Positions 27,865 to 37,572 of a stretch of DNA of 64,000 nucleotides are shown in pieces. The first letter of the stretch is position 1. Each line of letters starts with the position of its first letter. The DNA is from Variovorax sp. YR216 (lineage in GTDB: Bacteria; Pseudomonadota; Gammaproteobacteria; Burkholderiales; Burkholderiaceae_C), in assembly GCF_900107745.1 (NCBI RefSeq), contig NZ_FNRO01000001.1, positions 62,001 to 126,000 on the forward strand, read 5' to 3'. The translations under genes and the position numbers were made by a program. The notes beneath the pieces are model-generated. The model was given only the letters and a program-made list of their open reading frames with translations. It was not told the DNA's origin and ran no database searches.

Positions 27865-29697
27865 ATGGCCTATCTCGTGCTCGCTCGCAAACACCGTCCA
27901 AGAACCTTCAGCGAGATGGTGGGGCAGGAGCATGTCGTGCAGGCGCTCGAAAACGCGCTGACCTCGCAGCGCCTGCATCACGCCTACCTCTTCACCGGCA
28001 CGCGCGGCGTCGGCAAGACGACCGTCTCGCGCATCCTGGCCAAGTCGCTCAACTGCCAGGGCCCGGACGGGCAGGGCGGCATCACCGCCACGCCCTGCGG
28101 CATATGCCAGGCGTGCAGGGATATCGATTCGGGCCGCTTCGTCGACTACACCGAACTCGACGCGGCCTCCAACCGCGGCGTGGACGAAGTGCAGGCGCTG
28201 CTCGAACAGGCCGTCTACAAGCCGGTGCAGGGCCGCTTCAAGGTCTTCATGATCGACGAAGTGCACATGCTCACCGGGCACGCCTTCAACGCAATGCTGA
28301 AGACGCTGGAGGAGCCGCCGGAGTACCTCAAGTTCGTGCTCGCCACGACCGATCCGCAGAAGGTGCCGGTCACCGTGCTGTCGCGCTGCCTGCAGTTCAA
28401 CCTGCGGCCGATGGCGCCCGAGACCGTGCTCGAGCATCTCACCCGCGTGCTGCAGACCGAATCGGTCCCCGCCGAGCCGCAGGCGCTGCGGCTGATTGCG
28501 CGTGCCGCCCGCGGGTCGATGCGCGATGCGCTGTCGCTCACCGACCAGGCGATCGCCTTCGGCAACGGCGAGCTCCAGGAAAGCGGCGTGCGCCACATGC
28601 TGGGCAGCGTGGACCGCGGCCATGTGTTCCGGCTGATCGAGGCGCTGGCGCAGGGCGACGGCAAGACCGTCGTCGAGACCGCCGAGGGCTTGCGGCGCGA
28701 CGGTTTGTCGGCCGCATCGACGCTCGAGGAAATGACCGCGGTGCTGCAGGGCATGGCGGTGCTGCAGGCCGTTCCTTCGCGCGTGGGCGCGGACACGGGC
28801 GGCGACCCCGAGGCGGCCGAAACAGCCCGCCTCGCTGCGCTGATGCCGGCCGACGAGACGCAACTGCTCTACAGCCTGTGCCTGCACGGCCGTACCGAAC
28901 TGGGACTTGCGCCCGACGAATACGCGGCGCTCACGATGGTGTTGCTGCGTCTGCTCGCATTCAAGCCGAGCGGCGCGGCCACAGAGGAAAAAAAAACTCT
29001 GAATGAAGCGCCGCGGCGCGAAGTGCCCCTGGCGCGCGTCGCACCTGCTGAGGCCGCACCGCCGGTTGCCGTAGCGCCGCCGAGCGTGGATCCGGCGGCT
29101 GCGCCCTTGGCTCCTGCCGCGCGGCCGGGCCATCGTCTGCCGGTCGTGGACGCGCCAGCGCTGAACGTCGCTGCTTCCGCGCGGCCGGTGGCTACCGACG
29201 AGCCCGAGCCGGCCCCGACCAAGGTCATGGCCGTGCCGGTGCGCGTGCAGCCGCCCGCGGGGGCACGTGAGGGTGAATCGATGGCGTCGGCCGCATCGCA
29301 CCCGATTCCGCCCAGCGAGGAGGGGGATTTCTGGTACGCCACAGTCACGCAGATGGTGGCGGCCGAGTCCATCGCGGCGCTGGCGCGGGAGCTCGCATTG
29401 CAATCGCAACTGGTCGCCCGCGATGTCGACCAATGGCTGCTGCGCGTCGAGCGAGAATCGCTCAATCAGTCCGGCAGCCGGGACAAGGTCCAGGCGGCGC
29501 TTGCGGCGCTCGGTCATGACGTGAAAATCGCGATCGAGATCGGCAGCGTCGTCGACAGCCCGGCGCGCCGCAACAAGCAGGCTGCCGAGGAGCGCCAGCG
29601 CGTCGCCGAGGAGGCGATACGCAATGATCCGGACGTGCAGTCGATGATGCGCGACTGGGACGCGAGGATCGTCCCGGGCACGCTTCGACCCGTCTAG
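27865..29697 (+). CDS. dnaX: DNA polymerase III subunits tau/gamma
   Basis: A 610-aa clamp-loader ATPase. Walker A GTRGVGKT is at residues 45-52, the four-cysteine zinc module is in the following 40 residues (CGICQAC), Walker B is in [10 protein letters not shown], and sensor 1 is in [17 protein letters not shown]. Domains I-III end near residue 372. A Pro/Ala-rich linker and a C-terminal tau region (about 490-610) follow, the part that should bind the polymerase and DnaB. An A9 run at the domain III boundary could yield a 380-aa gamma form. It is the first gene of dnaX-ybaB-recR. Confidence 0.97.
   Translation: MAYLVLARKHRPRTFSEMVGQEHVVQALENALTSQRLHHAYLFTGTRGVGKTTVSRILAKSLNCQGPDGQGGITATPCGICQACRDIDSGRFVDYTELDAASNRGVDEVQALLEQAVYKPVQGRFKVFMIDEVHMLTGHAFNAMLKTLEEPPEYLKFVLATTDPQKVPVTVLSRCLQFNLRPMAPETVLEHLTRVLQTESVPAEPQALRLIARAARGSMRDALSLTDQAIAFGNGELQESGVRHMLGSVDRGHVFRLIEALAQGDGKTVVETAEGLRRDGLSAASTLEEMTAVLQGMAVLQAVPSRVGADTGGDPEAAETARLAALMPADETQLLYSLCLHGRTELGLAPDEYAALTMVLLRLLAFKPSGAATEEKKTLNEAPRREVPLARVAPAEAAPPVAVAPPSVDPAAAPLAPAARPGHRLPVVDAPALNVAASARPVATDEPEPAPTKVMAVPVRVQPPAGAREGESMASAASHPIPPSEEGDFWYATVTQMVAAESIAALARELALQSQLVARDVDQWLLRVERESLNQSGSRDKVQAALAALGHDVKIAIEIGSVVDSPARRNKQAAEERQRVAEEAIRNDPDVQSMMRDWDARIVPGTLRPV
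28988..28996 (+). promoter_or_regulatory. A9 slippery tract in dnaX (candidate programmed frameshift)
   Basis: Nine consecutive A (codons GAA AAA AAA ACT). A -1 shift gives AAC TCT GAA TGA, ending at 29006 with K-K-N-S-E after residue 375, so a 380-aa product. The self-complementary GCGCCGCGGCGC (29008-29019) begins 12 bases downstream and may act as a stimulator. Confidence 0.65.
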
Positions 29698-29734
29698 TGT
29701 TTTCAATTTCTTTCAACGATCGACAGGACCAACG

Positions 29735-30067
29735 ATGTTCAACAAAGGACAACTGGCCGGCCTCATGAAGCAGGCGCAGGCGATGCAGGACAACCTCAAG
29801 AAGGCGCAGGAAGAGCTCGCCACGATCGAGGTCGAAGGCGAGTCGGGTGCCGGACTCGTGAAGGTGGTGATGACGTGCAAGCACGACGTCAAGCGCATCA
29901 CGATCGACCCGAGCCTGCTGACCGACGACAAGGACATGCTCGAAGACCTCGTGGCGGCCGCTTTCAACGCCGCCGTGCGCAAGGCCGAGGAAACCAGCGA
30001 GCAGAAGATGGGCAAGCTCACAGCCGGCATGCCGGGCCTGCCGCCCGGCATGAAGCTGCCGTTCTGA
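29735..30067 (+). CDS. ybaB: YbaB/EbfC family nucleoid-associated protein
   Basis: A 110-aa protein of YbaB/EbfC length. The N terminus [20 protein letters not shown] is a charged helix, followed by [14 protein letters not shown] strands (here [19 protein letters not shown]) and a Pro/Gly/Met-rich tail ([13 protein letters not shown]). The family forms dimers that bind DNA and shape the nucleoid. It sits between dnaX and recR, its conserved location. Confidence 0.95.
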   Translation: MFNKGQLAGLMKQAQAMQDNLKKAQEELATIEVEGESGAGLVKVVMTCKHDVKRITIDPSLLTDDKDMLEDLVAAAFNAAVRKAEETSEQKMGKLTAGMPGLPPGMKLPF

Positions 30068-30081
30068 GCGCGCGAGCGTCG

Positions 30082-30672
30082 ATGGCGGATTCCGGCTCGC
30101 TCGATGCGCTGGTCGATGCGCTGCGCCGGCTTCCCGGTGTCGGTGCGAAGTCGGCCTCGCGCATGGCCTTTCATTTGCTGCAGCACGACCGCGAGGGCGC
30201 GCAGATGCTTTCGCGCGCATTGCAGCAGGCGGCGAGCAACGTGCGACATTGCACGCGGTGCAACACCTTCACGGAAGCATCGATCTGCAACGTGTGCAGC
30301 GATCCGCGCCGCGATGCGACCAAGCTTTGCGTGATCGAGACGCCCGCCGATCAGGCGGCGCTGGAGCGCACCGGCGCGTTCAAGGGCTACTACTTCGTGC
30401 TGATGGGCAAGCTCAGCCCGCTCGATGGCATCGGTCCCAAGGACATCGGGCTTGCCAAGCTGTTCGACCGCGCGCTCGACGGCACGGTGACCGAAGTGAT
30501 CCTCGCGACCAACTTCACCGCCGAAGGCGAGGCGACCGCGCATGTCATTGGCGAGGCGCTCAAGCAGCGCGGCCTCACCGTGACGCGGCTGGCGCGCGGC
30601 GTGCCGGCCGGCAGCGAGCTCGAGTACGTCGACCTGGGCACCATTGCGCACGCGCTGGTCGATCGCCGCTAA
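30082..30672 (+). CDS. recR: Recombination protein RecR
   Basis: A 196-aa RecFOR pathway factor that helps load RecA on gapped DNA. The N-terminal helix-hairpin-helix is [20 protein letters not shown], the zinc finger is [18 protein letters not shown], and the TOPRIM domain starts at [17 protein letters not shown] with the conserved acidic residues in DGIGPKDIG. The ATG at 30082 is 14 bases after the ybaB stop. With addAB also present, both RecA-loading routes are encoded in this window. Confidence 0.96.
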   Translation: MADSGSLDALVDALRRLPGVGAKSASRMAFHLLQHDREGAQMLSRALQQAASNVRHCTRCNTFTEASICNVCSDPRRDATKLCVIETPADQAALERTGAFKGYYFVLMGKLSPLDGIGPKDIGLAKLFDRALDGTVTEVILATNFTAEGEATAHVIGEALKQRGLTVTRLARGVPAGSELEYVDLGTIAHALVDRR

Positions 30673-30700
30673 GCGAAAGCCATCGCGAGGAGACGCGCGC

Positions 30701-31093
30701 ATGAGCCTCCCCCATCTGACCCTGGCCTATTGGTGCGTTCTCGCCGCTGCGTTGCTGCCGTATATGTCGGCCTACATCGCGAAGGCCGGTGCATTCGATC
30801 TCAAGGACAACAACGCGCCGCGGGAATGGGGCACCCGGCAGGCCGGCTGGCGCGCGAGAGCAATCAGCGCGCAGGCCAATGGCTTCGAGGGCCTGCCGTT
30901 TTTCATCGGCGCAGTGGTCATCGCGCATCAGCTCGGCGCAGCACAAGCGACGCTCGACATGCTGGCCCTCGCGTATGTGGTGCTGCGCGTTATCTACATC
31001 GGCGTGTATATCTGGGGCATCGGCGCCTTGCGCAGCGCGGTGTGGACGCTGGGCTTTCTGGCGAACATCGCGATCCTCTTCGCGGGCCGCTAG
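30701..31093 (+). CDS. MAPEG family membrane protein
   Basis: A 130-aa protein with four predicted transmembrane segments (about residues 5-25, 55-80, 82-105 and 108-128). The motif RAISAQANGFEGLPFFIGAV matches the MAPEG (glutathione-associated eicosanoid) family, in which the R-x-N-x-x-E segment binds glutathione in eukaryotes. The bacterial function is mostly unknown. GAGGAG lies 8 bases upstream of the ATG at 30701; the frame is open further upstream without similarity. It follows recR by 28 bases. Confidence 0.82.
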   Translation: MSLPHLTLAYWCVLAAALLPYMSAYIAKAGAFDLKDNNAPREWGTRQAGWRARAISAQANGFEGLPFFIGAVVIAHQLGAAQATLDMLALAYVVLRVIYIGVYIWGIGALRSAVWTLGFLANIAILFAGR

Positions 31094-31205
31094 AGGTCTT
31101 CATGTTTACGTGAAAACCCGCACGGGATGTTCCCGATGCAGGCGCTGAATCGCGCCCCTAAGCTCGTTTCGAACCACGAAAACAGAGCCTCAGGCGTCGT
31201 CATCC

Positions 31206-32243
31206 ATGCTGCTCAATCGCCGTACCTTCACCTTCGCTGCGGCACTGGGAGCCGCTGCCATCGGTGCGCCGCTGGTCCATGGTCAGCCGAAGCTCGAGAA
31301 GTCGAAGATATCGATCGCCGTGGGCGGCAAGGCGGCGTTCTACTACCTGCCGCTGACCATCTCCGAGCAGCTTGGCTACTTCCAGGCAGAAGGCCTCGAA
31401 GTCGAGATCTCGGACTTTGCCGGCGGCTCACGCGCGTTGCAGGCGGTGGTCGGCGGATCCGCCGACGTGTGCTCGGGCGCCTTCGAGCACACCATCAACC
31501 TGCAGGCGAAGAACCAGTACTTTCAGTCCTTCGTGCTGCAAGGGCGCGCGCCGCAGATCGCCATCGGCGTGTCGACCAAGAACATGCCCTCGTACGCCAG
31601 CGTCGCCGACCTCAAGGGCAAGAAGATCGGTGTCTCCGCGCCCGGCTCGTCGACCAACATGGTGGCGAATCTGGTCCTCTCGCGCGGAGGACTCAAGGCC
31701 AGCGACGTGAGCTACATCGGCGTCGGTGTCGCGGCCGGCGCGCTGACCGCGCTGCGTTCGGGGCAGATCGACGCCATCAGCAACACCGACCCGGTCATGA
31801 CGATGCTCGAGCAGAAGGGCGACGTGAAGATCATCAGCGACACGCGCACGCTCAAGGGCACGCAGGACGTGTTCGGCGGCCTGATGCCGGCGGCGTGCCT
31901 CTATGCGTCTTCCGAGTTCGTGCAGAAGCATCCCAACACCTGCCAGGCGCTGGCCAACGCGATCGTGCATGGCCTCAAGTGGCTGCAGACGGCGGGGCCG
32001 GGCGACATCATCAAGACGGTGCCCGAGACCTATCTGCTCGGCGACCGCGCGCTGTATCTCGCTTCGTTCGACAAGGTGCGCGAGGCGATCGCCACCGACG
32101 GGGTGGTTCCGGCCGACGGGCCGAAGACTGCATTGAACGCCATCGCGAGCTTCGACTCGACGGTCAAGGCCGACAAGATCGACCTCTCGAAGCTCTATAC
32201 CAACGAGTTTGCGCGGCGTGCGAAGGACAGGTTCAAGGCCTGA
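31206..32243 (+). CDS. NitT/TauT family ABC transporter substrate-binding protein
   Basis: A 345-aa periplasmic receptor. The N-terminal signal is MLLNRRTFTFAAALGAAAIG, with RRTF suggesting possible Tat or Sec export, cleaved near VHG. The NMT1/SsuA-like fold starts with YYLPLTISEQLGYFQAEGLE, and GSSTNMVANLVL and TALRSGQIDAISNTDPVM mark the ligand cleft. The family takes up nitrate, taurine, sulfonates or pyrimidine precursors; the ligand cannot be named. The ATPase and permease genes follow, but a terminator hairpin lies between. Confidence 0.88.
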   Translation: MLLNRRTFTFAAALGAAAIGAPLVHGQPKLEKSKISIAVGGKAAFYYLPLTISEQLGYFQAEGLEVEISDFAGGSRALQAVVGGSADVCSGAFEHTINLQAKNQYFQSFVLQGRAPQIAIGVSTKNMPSYASVADLKGKKIGVSAPGSSTNMVANLVLSRGGLKASDVSYIGVGVAAGALTALRSGQIDAISNTDPVMTMLEQKGDVKIISDTRTLKGTQDVFGGLMPAACLYASSEFVQKHPNTCQALANAIVHGLKWLQTAGPGDIIKTVPETYLLGDRALYLASFDKVREAIATDGVVPADGPKTALNAIASFDSTVKADKIDLSKLYTNEFARRAKDRFKA

Positions 32244-32257
32244 CTTGCGCGTCCAGC

Positions 32258-32285
32258 AACCCGGCTTCGGCCGGGTTTTTTCTTT
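32258..32285 (+). terminator. Rho-independent terminator/attenuator after the binding-protein gene
   Basis: AACCCGGC-TTCG-GCCGGGTT forms an 8-bp stem with a TTCG tetraloop, followed by TTTTTTCTTT. It lies 14 bases past the stop and just 7 bases before the next gene of the same transporter. Confidence 0.85.
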
Positions 32286-32291
32286 GATCTC

Positions 32292-33107
32292 ATGGTGGAC
32301 CACGCACTCGAACTCCTGAACATCAGTTGCATCTTCCGCGCGAAGGACGACCGGACGCAGCGCTACACGGCCGTCGCAGATGCCACCCTGCGCGTGCGTG
32401 CAGGAGAGTTCGTGTCGGTGGTGGGGCCGACCGGGTGTGGCAAGTCGACGCTGCTCAATGTCGGTGCCGGGCTGCTCGAGCCTTCGTCGGGCGAGGTGAA
32501 GGTCTTCGGGCAATCGCTCAATGGCATCAATGCGCGCGCGGGATACATGTTCCAGAGCGAAGCGCTGATGCCGTGGCGCAGTGCGATGGACAACGTGATG
32601 GTCGGCCTGCAGTATCGCGGCATACCCGATGCGAAGGCACGCGCACTGGCGAGCGAGTGGCTCTCGCGCGTGGGTCTGGCGGGCTTCGGCGACCGCTATC
32701 CGCACCAGCTTTCGGGCGGCATGCGCAAGCGCGCGGCGCTGGCGCAGGTGCTGGCGCTGGACCCGGACATCATCCTCATGGACGAGCCCTTCAGCGCGCT
32801 CGACATCCAGACGCGGCAGCTGATGGAGAACGAAGTTCTCGCGCTCTGGGCGAGCAAGAAGAAGGCGGTGCTCTTCATCACGCACGACCTCGACGAGGCG
32901 ATCGCGATGAGTGACCGCGTGGTCGTTCTGTCCGCGGGGCCGGCCACGCGGCCGATCGGCGAGTTCGAGATCGACCTGCCGCGTCCGCGCGACGTGGCCG
33001 AGGTTCGCACGCATCCGCGATTCATCGAATTGCATTCGCAGATCTGGGCCGTGCTACGCGATGAAGTGCTCAAGGGCTACGCACAGCAGCTGACAAAGGT
33101 CGCCTGA
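32292..33107 (+). CDS. NitT/TauT family ABC transporter ATP-binding protein
   Basis: A 271-aa ABC ATPase. Walker A is GPTGCGKST, the Q loop is in YMFQSEALMPWRSAMDNV, the signature is LSGGMRKRAALAQVLALDPD, Walker B follows in IILMDEPFSALD, and the switch His is in FITHDLDEAIAMSD. FQ-x-ALMPWR is typical of SsuB/TauB-like subunits. The ATG is 48 bases after the binding-protein stop, beyond a terminator hairpin; the permease starts 1 base after its stop. Confidence 0.92.
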   Translation: MVDHALELLNISCIFRAKDDRTQRYTAVADATLRVRAGEFVSVVGPTGCGKSTLLNVGAGLLEPSSGEVKVFGQSLNGINARAGYMFQSEALMPWRSAMDNVMVGLQYRGIPDAKARALASEWLSRVGLAGFGDRYPHQLSGGMRKRAALAQVLALDPDIILMDEPFSALDIQTRQLMENEVLALWASKKKAVLFITHDLDEAIAMSDRVVVLSAGPATRPIGEFEIDLPRPRDVAEVRTHPRFIELHSQIWAVLRDEVLKGYAQQLTKVA

Positions 33108-33108
33108 C

Positions 33109-33942
33109 ATGACACTTCGCCCCAATGAAAGCAATGCGCGCTTCTGGCAGGTCGTGCTGCTGCTGCTGTTGTTGGTGGCGTGGCATGTTTCGTCGCGCAA
33201 CGAGCAGTTCGCGTTCTTCGTCGGCGAACCGATCAAGGTCGCGGGCCGGATCTGGAGCTGGTTCATGCCGATCGCGATCCCTCCGAACCCCGTGTTCCCG
33301 GAAGGGCTGCCGGGCAACGCGGATGTCTATTTGCACCTCGGCGTGACACTGCTCGAGACGGTGCTGGCCTTCATCTTCGGCACCGTGCTGGGGTTGGCTT
33401 TCGGCCTGTGGCTCGCGCTGGCGCCGACGGCAAGCCTCGTCTTCGATCCCTACATCAAGGCGGCCAACTCGATGCCGCGCGTGATCCTCGCGCCGATCTT
33501 CGCACTGTGGTTCGGCCTGGGCATCTGGAGCAAGGTGGCGCTGGCGGTCACGCTGGTGTTCTTCATCGTGTTCTTCAACGTCTACCAAGGCGTGAGGGAG
33601 GTGAGCCCGGTGGTGCTCGCCAATGCGCGCATGCTCGGGGCGAACCAGCGCCAGCTTTTGCGCACGGTGTACCTGCCGAGCGCGACGAGCTGGGTGTTCT
33701 CGAGCCTGCACACCTCGGTCGGCCTGGCTTTCGTGGGCGCGGTCGTCGGCGAGTACCTGGGCTCCGCGCGCGGGGTGGGCTACCTCATCCTGCAGGCCGA
33801 AGGCACCTTCGACGTGAACACGGTATTTGCCGGCATCGTGGTGCTCACCGGCTTTGCGCTGGTACTCGACGGCATCGTCGGTGTGTTGGAGCGGCGGCTC
33901 ATGAAATGGCAGCCGAGGATCGGCGAAACCGAAAAGATCTGA
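33109..33942 (+). CDS. NitT/TauT family ABC transporter permease
   Basis: A 277-aa inner-membrane protein with about six transmembrane spans. The EAA loop is EVSPVVLANARMLGANQRQLL, preceded by PRVILAPIFALWFGLGIWSK, a SsuC/TauC-like signature. It completes the importer encoded with the ATPase and the upstream binding protein. It begins 1 base after the ATPase stop, and its 3' end is convergent with mltD (19 bases apart). Confidence 0.92.
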   Translation: MTLRPNESNARFWQVVLLLLLLVAWHVSSRNEQFAFFVGEPIKVAGRIWSWFMPIAIPPNPVFPEGLPGNADVYLHLGVTLLETVLAFIFGTVLGLAFGLWLALAPTASLVFDPYIKAANSMPRVILAPIFALWFGLGIWSKVALAVTLVFFIVFFNVYQGVREVSPVVLANARMLGANQRQLLRTVYLPSATSWVFSSLHTSVGLAFVGAVVGEYLGSARGVGYLILQAEGTFDVNTVFAGIVVLTGFALVLDGIVGVLERRLMKWQPRIGETEKI

Positions 33943-33961
33943 ACCTCCCCCAGCCGCGCTC

Positions 33962-35524
33962 TCAGCGCTTCTTCTTGGAAGGCGTTCCGCCGCGCGGCTC
34001 GCGAACCACTTGCTTCTCGGCCGGTTTCTTCGCCGTCTTGGAGGGGGTGCCTCGCGGTTCCCTCGATACCACGCTGTCCGCCTTGAGCGTCTTGAGCGTC
34101 CTGCCGCCCGTCAGGTGCGCTAGCCCGGCGCCGACGCGCGTGGCCGGGGCAGCCTTCACCGGCAGGTAAACCACCACGTCGTAGCCCTTCGGGAAGGCGT
34201 GATTGGTCTTCACGTCATTCCACTCGGCCACGCTGGCCGGGCTGAGACGATAGCGCTGGGCAATGCTCGCGACGCTGTCGCGCTTGCCCGCTTTGATGAC
34301 AGTGCGGCGCGTGACGATCTCGGGCTGGAAGCTCAGGTGGCCGGTGTCGGCGACGACCGCGTCCACGTCTTCCTGCACACGCGCGGTCCGCGGCACGATC
34401 AGCGTCGAGCCGGCCTTGATCAGCATCCGCGGGGGCACGCTGTTGATCGCGCGCAGGTCGGCTTCACTCATGCCCGAGCGCTGGGCCGCGTCCGCGACGG
34501 TCATGGTGCTGGGCACGGTCCATGCGGTCCAGCTCGCGTACTGCCCTTGCGCATAGGCCTCGAAATTGCGCTGGAAGACTGCCGCGTTGTCCCACGGCAG
34601 CAGGATCTCCGGCGTGCCCGCGGCCAGCAGCACAGGCTTGTGGGCCGACGGATTGAGCGCGCGGAAGTCGTCGATCTTGACGTCCGCCAGCTTCGCCGCG
34701 AGGTCGACATCGAGGTCGCGCTTGAGTTCGACGGTCTGGAAGTACGGGTGGTTGGCGATGAGCGGCAGGTCGGTGTTGAAGCGTTCTGGGCTCGCGACGA
34801 TGTTCTTCACCGCCTGCAGCTTCGGCACGTACATCCGCGTTTCGGCGGGCATCGACAGGTCGTTGTAGCCGGTAGGCAGTCCTGCGCGCTGGTTCTTCGC
34901 GATGGCGCGGCTCACATTGCCTTCGCCCCAGTTGTAGGCGGCGAGGGCGAGATGCCAGTCTCCGAACATGCCGTAGAGCTTCTGGAGGTAGTCGAGCGCC
35001 GCGCGGGTGGAGGCGACCACGTCGCGGCGGTCGTCGCGGAAGATGTTCTGCTTGAGGTCGTAGTCGGTGCCGGTGGCCGGCATGAACTGCCACATGCCGG
35101 CCGCGCGGGCACTGGACACCGCCTGCGGGTTGAAGGCGCTTTCGATGAACGGCAGCAGCGCGATCTCGGTCGGCATGTCGCGCCGCTCGAGTTCCTCGAC
35201 GATGTGGAAGATGTAGCGGCTGGAGCGCGCGGTCATGCGCTGCATGTAGTCGGGCCGGCTCGCATACCACTGCTCGCGGTCATGCACGAGGTCGTTGTCG
35301 AGGTCGGCCATCTTGAAGCCGCGGCGGATGCGGTCCCACATGTCGGTAGGCGCCGCCAGCGTGACGACGGCGCGCGACTTCGTCTGGCCGGAGGTGATCG
35401 GTTTGAGTGCCCCGTCCGGATAGACGGGCGCGGCAGTGCCCGATGCAGACGAAGGACCCGTACCGGTGGCGCAGCCTGCGAGAAAGAGGGAGCCCGCGAG
35501 GCAGGCGGCAACGATGAGTCTCAT
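33962..35524 (-). CDS. mltD: Membrane-bound lytic murein transglycosylase D (lipoprotein)
   Basis: A 520-aa outer-membrane lipoprotein. The signal peptide ends in the lipobox LAGC (cysteine near residue 18). The SLT catalytic domain has the active Glu in [20 protein letters not shown], and [10 protein letters not shown] and [13 protein letters not shown] follow. LysM-like modules that bind peptidoglycan occupy the C-terminal third ([39 protein letters not shown]). The Lys-rich tail repeats REPRG(G)TPSK twice. The start at 35524 overlaps the gloB stop (ATGA); an upstream in-frame ATG at 35542 is less likely. Confidence 0.93.
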   Translation of the reverse strand: MRLIVAACLAGSLFLAGCATGTGPSSASGTAAPVYPDGALKPITSGQTKSRAVVTLAAPTDMWDRIRRGFKMADLDNDLVHDREQWYASRPDYMQRMTARSSRYIFHIVEELERRDMPTEIALLPFIESAFNPQAVSSARAAGMWQFMPATGTDYDLKQNIFRDDRRDVVASTRAALDYLQKLYGMFGDWHLALAAYNWGEGNVSRAIAKNQRAGLPTGYNDLSMPAETRMYVPKLQAVKNIVASPERFNTDLPLIANHPYFQTVELKRDLDVDLAAKLADVKIDDFRALNPSAHKPVLLAAGTPEILLPWDNAAVFQRNFEAYAQGQYASWTAWTVPSTMTVADAAQRSGMSEADLRAINSVPPRMLIKAGSTLIVPRTARVQEDVDAVVADTGHLSFQPEIVTRRTVIKAGKRDSVASIAQRYRLSPASVAEWNDVKTNHAFPKGYDVVVYLPVKAAPATRVGAGLAHLTGGRTLKTLKADSVVSREPRGTPSKTAKKPAEKQVVREPRGGTPSKKKR

Positions 35525-36318
35525 CGGAAATCGTTCTTCCATTGACGCAGCGCAGCGAACACCTCGGCTTCGGCGGCCTGAGCCGACAGGCCGGCCTGGG
35601 CCTGGACTGCCAGGCGGACGGTGGATTCGCGGCTGCGGAGAAAAGGGTTGACACGGCGCTCGGTGGCGAGCTGCGATGGCAGCGTCGGTTCACCGCGCGC
35701 GCGCAAAGCTTCGCATTGCGCCGTGTACTGAGCGAGATCGGCGTTGCCGGGTTCCACGGCATGCGCGAATCTCAGGTTAGCAAGTGTGTATTCGTGGGCG
35801 CAGCACACGCGCGTGGGGCCCGGCAGCGAGGACAGCGCATCGAGCGATGCAAGCATCTGCGCGGGTGTGCCCTCGAAAAGCCGCCCGCAGCCGCCGGAAA
35901 ACAAAGTGTCACCACAAAAGACCAGCGGAGCGACGTCGCCCGCCGATGCGGTGCGTGCGTTGGCCGGCAGGAAATAGGCGATGTGCCCCGCGGTGTGGCC
36001 CGGGACCTCGATGATTTCGAAGCGCAGGCCCAGCACGTCGGCGTGGTCGCCCTGAACGAGCGGTGTGTACGGCTGGGGAATGCGTTCGCGCGCAGGGCCG
36101 AACACCGGTGCGCCGGTGGCTTCGCGCAACGCGTCCACGCCGCCGGTGTGATCGGCGTGATGGTGCGTGACTAGAATCGCGGCCAACTGCAGATTGTCGC
36201 GCCGGAGTGCTTCGAACACTGGCCCGGCATCCCCTGGGTCGACCACGATCGCGTTGCGTCCGTCCTGCAGCATCCAGATGTAGTTGTCGGCAAAAGCGGG
36301 CAGCGGAACGAGGGTCAT
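35521..36318 (-). CDS. gloB: Hydroxyacylglutathione hydrolase (glyoxalase II)
   Basis: A 265-aa metallo-beta-lactamase-fold enzyme that hydrolyses S-lactoylglutathione to lactate and glutathione in methylglyoxal detoxification. The metal site is [10 protein letters not shown], with further ligands in [21 protein letters not shown] and CAHEYT. The C-terminal glutathione-binding domain has RRVNPFLRS. Its ATG overlaps the start codon of the divergent methyltransferase gene. mltD follows with a 4-base overlap. Confidence 0.96.
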   Translation of the reverse strand: MTLVPLPAFADNYIWMLQDGRNAIVVDPGDAGPVFEALRRDNLQLAAILVTHHHADHTGGVDALREATGAPVFGPARERIPQPYTPLVQGDHADVLGLRFEIIEVPGHTAGHIAYFLPANARTASAGDVAPLVFCGDTLFSGGCGRLFEGTPAQMLASLDALSSLPGPTRVCCAHEYTLANLRFAHAVEPGNADLAQYTAQCEALRARGEPTLPSQLATERRVNPFLRSRESTVRLAVQAQAGLSAQAAEAEVFAALRQWKNDFR

Positions 36319-37126
36319 GAGCGGTCAAATTATAGGTTTGCACGATTGGTTCGAGACCCCTCCAGGGCGCTACCTGCTGGACTGGGAGCAGGACCAGTTC
36401 GATCAGGCCGTGGCGGACGTCTTCGGCTATCACGCGCTCCAGCTCGGGCTGCCGGAGGTGCAGGGCCTGCGCGCCAACCGTATGCCGCATCGCTGGCTGG
36501 CGCTGTCCGAATCGCACATGGCGCCTCGCAGTTCGCTCGTCACCGACTTCTCGGCGCTGCCGTTTTCGGCGAACAGCCTCGATCTGGTCGTGCTGCCGCA
36601 CACGCTCGAGCTGAGTCCGGACCCGCACGCAACACTGCGCGAGGTCGAGCGGGTGCTCGTGCCTGAAGGCCGTGTCGTGATCTGCGGATTGAATCCGGCG
36701 AGCCTCTGGGGAATGCGGCAGCGGCGGGCACGGCTTTACCAGCGGCTGGGGTTCGGCGAACTCTTTCTGCCGGACGCGGGCGAGTTCATCGGCTATCGGC
36801 GCATGCGCGACTGGCTGCGGCTTCTGAGCTTCGAGGTCGAATCGGGCCGCTTCGGCGTCTATCGGCCGGCGGTCCGCAGCGAGGCCTGGCTCGAGCGCTG
36901 CCACTGGTTCGATTCCGCCGGGGAACGCTGGTGGCCGATTTTCGGCGCCGTGTATTTCCTGGTGGCGGTCAAGCGGGTTCGCGGCATGCGGCTTTTGAGC
37001 GCCGACTGGCGCCGCGCGGCGGCACGGGCCAGCGCGCCGGTGCCGATCGCAGGAAGCGTGCATCGGGACCATCGTGAGCACGCGCGCCGCTCATCTCATC
37101 GAAAGAAACAAGGAAAAGGTTCTTGA
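36317..37126 (+). CDS. SAM-dependent methyltransferase
   Basis: A 269-aa class I methyltransferase-like protein. Motif-like segments are [20 protein letters not shown] and [20 protein letters not shown], the post-II/III region of the fold; motif I is weak. In proteobacteria this family often sits between gloB and rnhA, as here. The substrate is unknown. The ATG at 36317 is preferred over 36284, which would lie inside gloB. The last codon overlaps rnhA (TTGA), and the C terminus is basic. Confidence 0.85.
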   Translation: MSGQIIGLHDWFETPPGRYLLDWEQDQFDQAVADVFGYHALQLGLPEVQGLRANRMPHRWLALSESHMAPRSSLVTDFSALPFSANSLDLVVLPHTLELSPDPHATLREVERVLVPEGRVVICGLNPASLWGMRQRRARLYQRLGFGELFLPDAGEFIGYRRMRDWLRLLSFEVESGRFGVYRPAVRSEAWLERCHWFDSAGERWWPIFGAVYFLVAVKRVRGMRLLSADWRRAAARASAPVPIAGSVHRDHREHARRSSHRKKQGKGS

Positions 37127-37572
37127 ACGAAGTACAGATCTACACCGATGGCGCCTGCAAGGGCAATCCCGGCCCCGGCGGCTGGGGCGCATGGCTGAAA
37201 TCGGGAGTGACCGAAAAGGAATTGTTCGGCGGCGAACTGAATACCACCAACAACCGCATGGAACTCCAGGCGGTCATCGAGGGGCTCGCGGCGCTGAAGC
37301 GGCCGTGCAAGGTCGTCCTCTATCTCGACAGCCAGTACGTGCGCATGGGCATCACCGAGTGGATCCGCGGCTGGAAGGCCAAGGGCTGGCGCACCTCGAC
37401 CAAGCAGCCGGTCAAGAACGTGGAGCTCTGGCAGCAACTGGACAGGCTGGTGTCGGAAGGCGGCCACCAGATCGAATGGCGCTGGGTCAAGGGGCACTCG
37501 GGAGATCCGGGCAACGAGCGCGCTGATGCGCTGGCGAACAAGGGCGTCGAGCGCGCGCTGGGACGCATCTAG
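37123..37572 (+). CDS. rnhA: Ribonuclease HI
   Basis: A 149-aa enzyme degrading RNA in RNA-DNA hybrids. Catalytic residues are Asp in [16 protein letters not shown], Glu in [12 protein letters not shown], Asp in [12 protein letters not shown] and Asp in [10 protein letters not shown]; the basic handle [12 protein letters not shown] is present. It starts at TTG, with AAGGAAAAGG about 5 bases upstream, and the TTG overlaps the upstream stop. Its TAG stop lies in the CTAG that begins the 272-bp repeat element. Confidence 0.97.
   Translation: MNEVQIYTDGACKGNPGPGGWGAWLKSGVTEKELFGGELNTTNNRMELQAVIEGLAALKRPCKVVLYLDSQYVRMGITEWIRGWKAKGWRTSTKQPVKNVELWQQLDRLVSEGGHQIEWRWVKGHSGDPGNERADALANKGVERALGRI

Noticed and set aside
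34199..35545. A 448-codon plus-strand frame opposite mltD
   Set aside because: Antisense to a clear lipoprotein transglycosylase with a lipobox and catalytic motifs.
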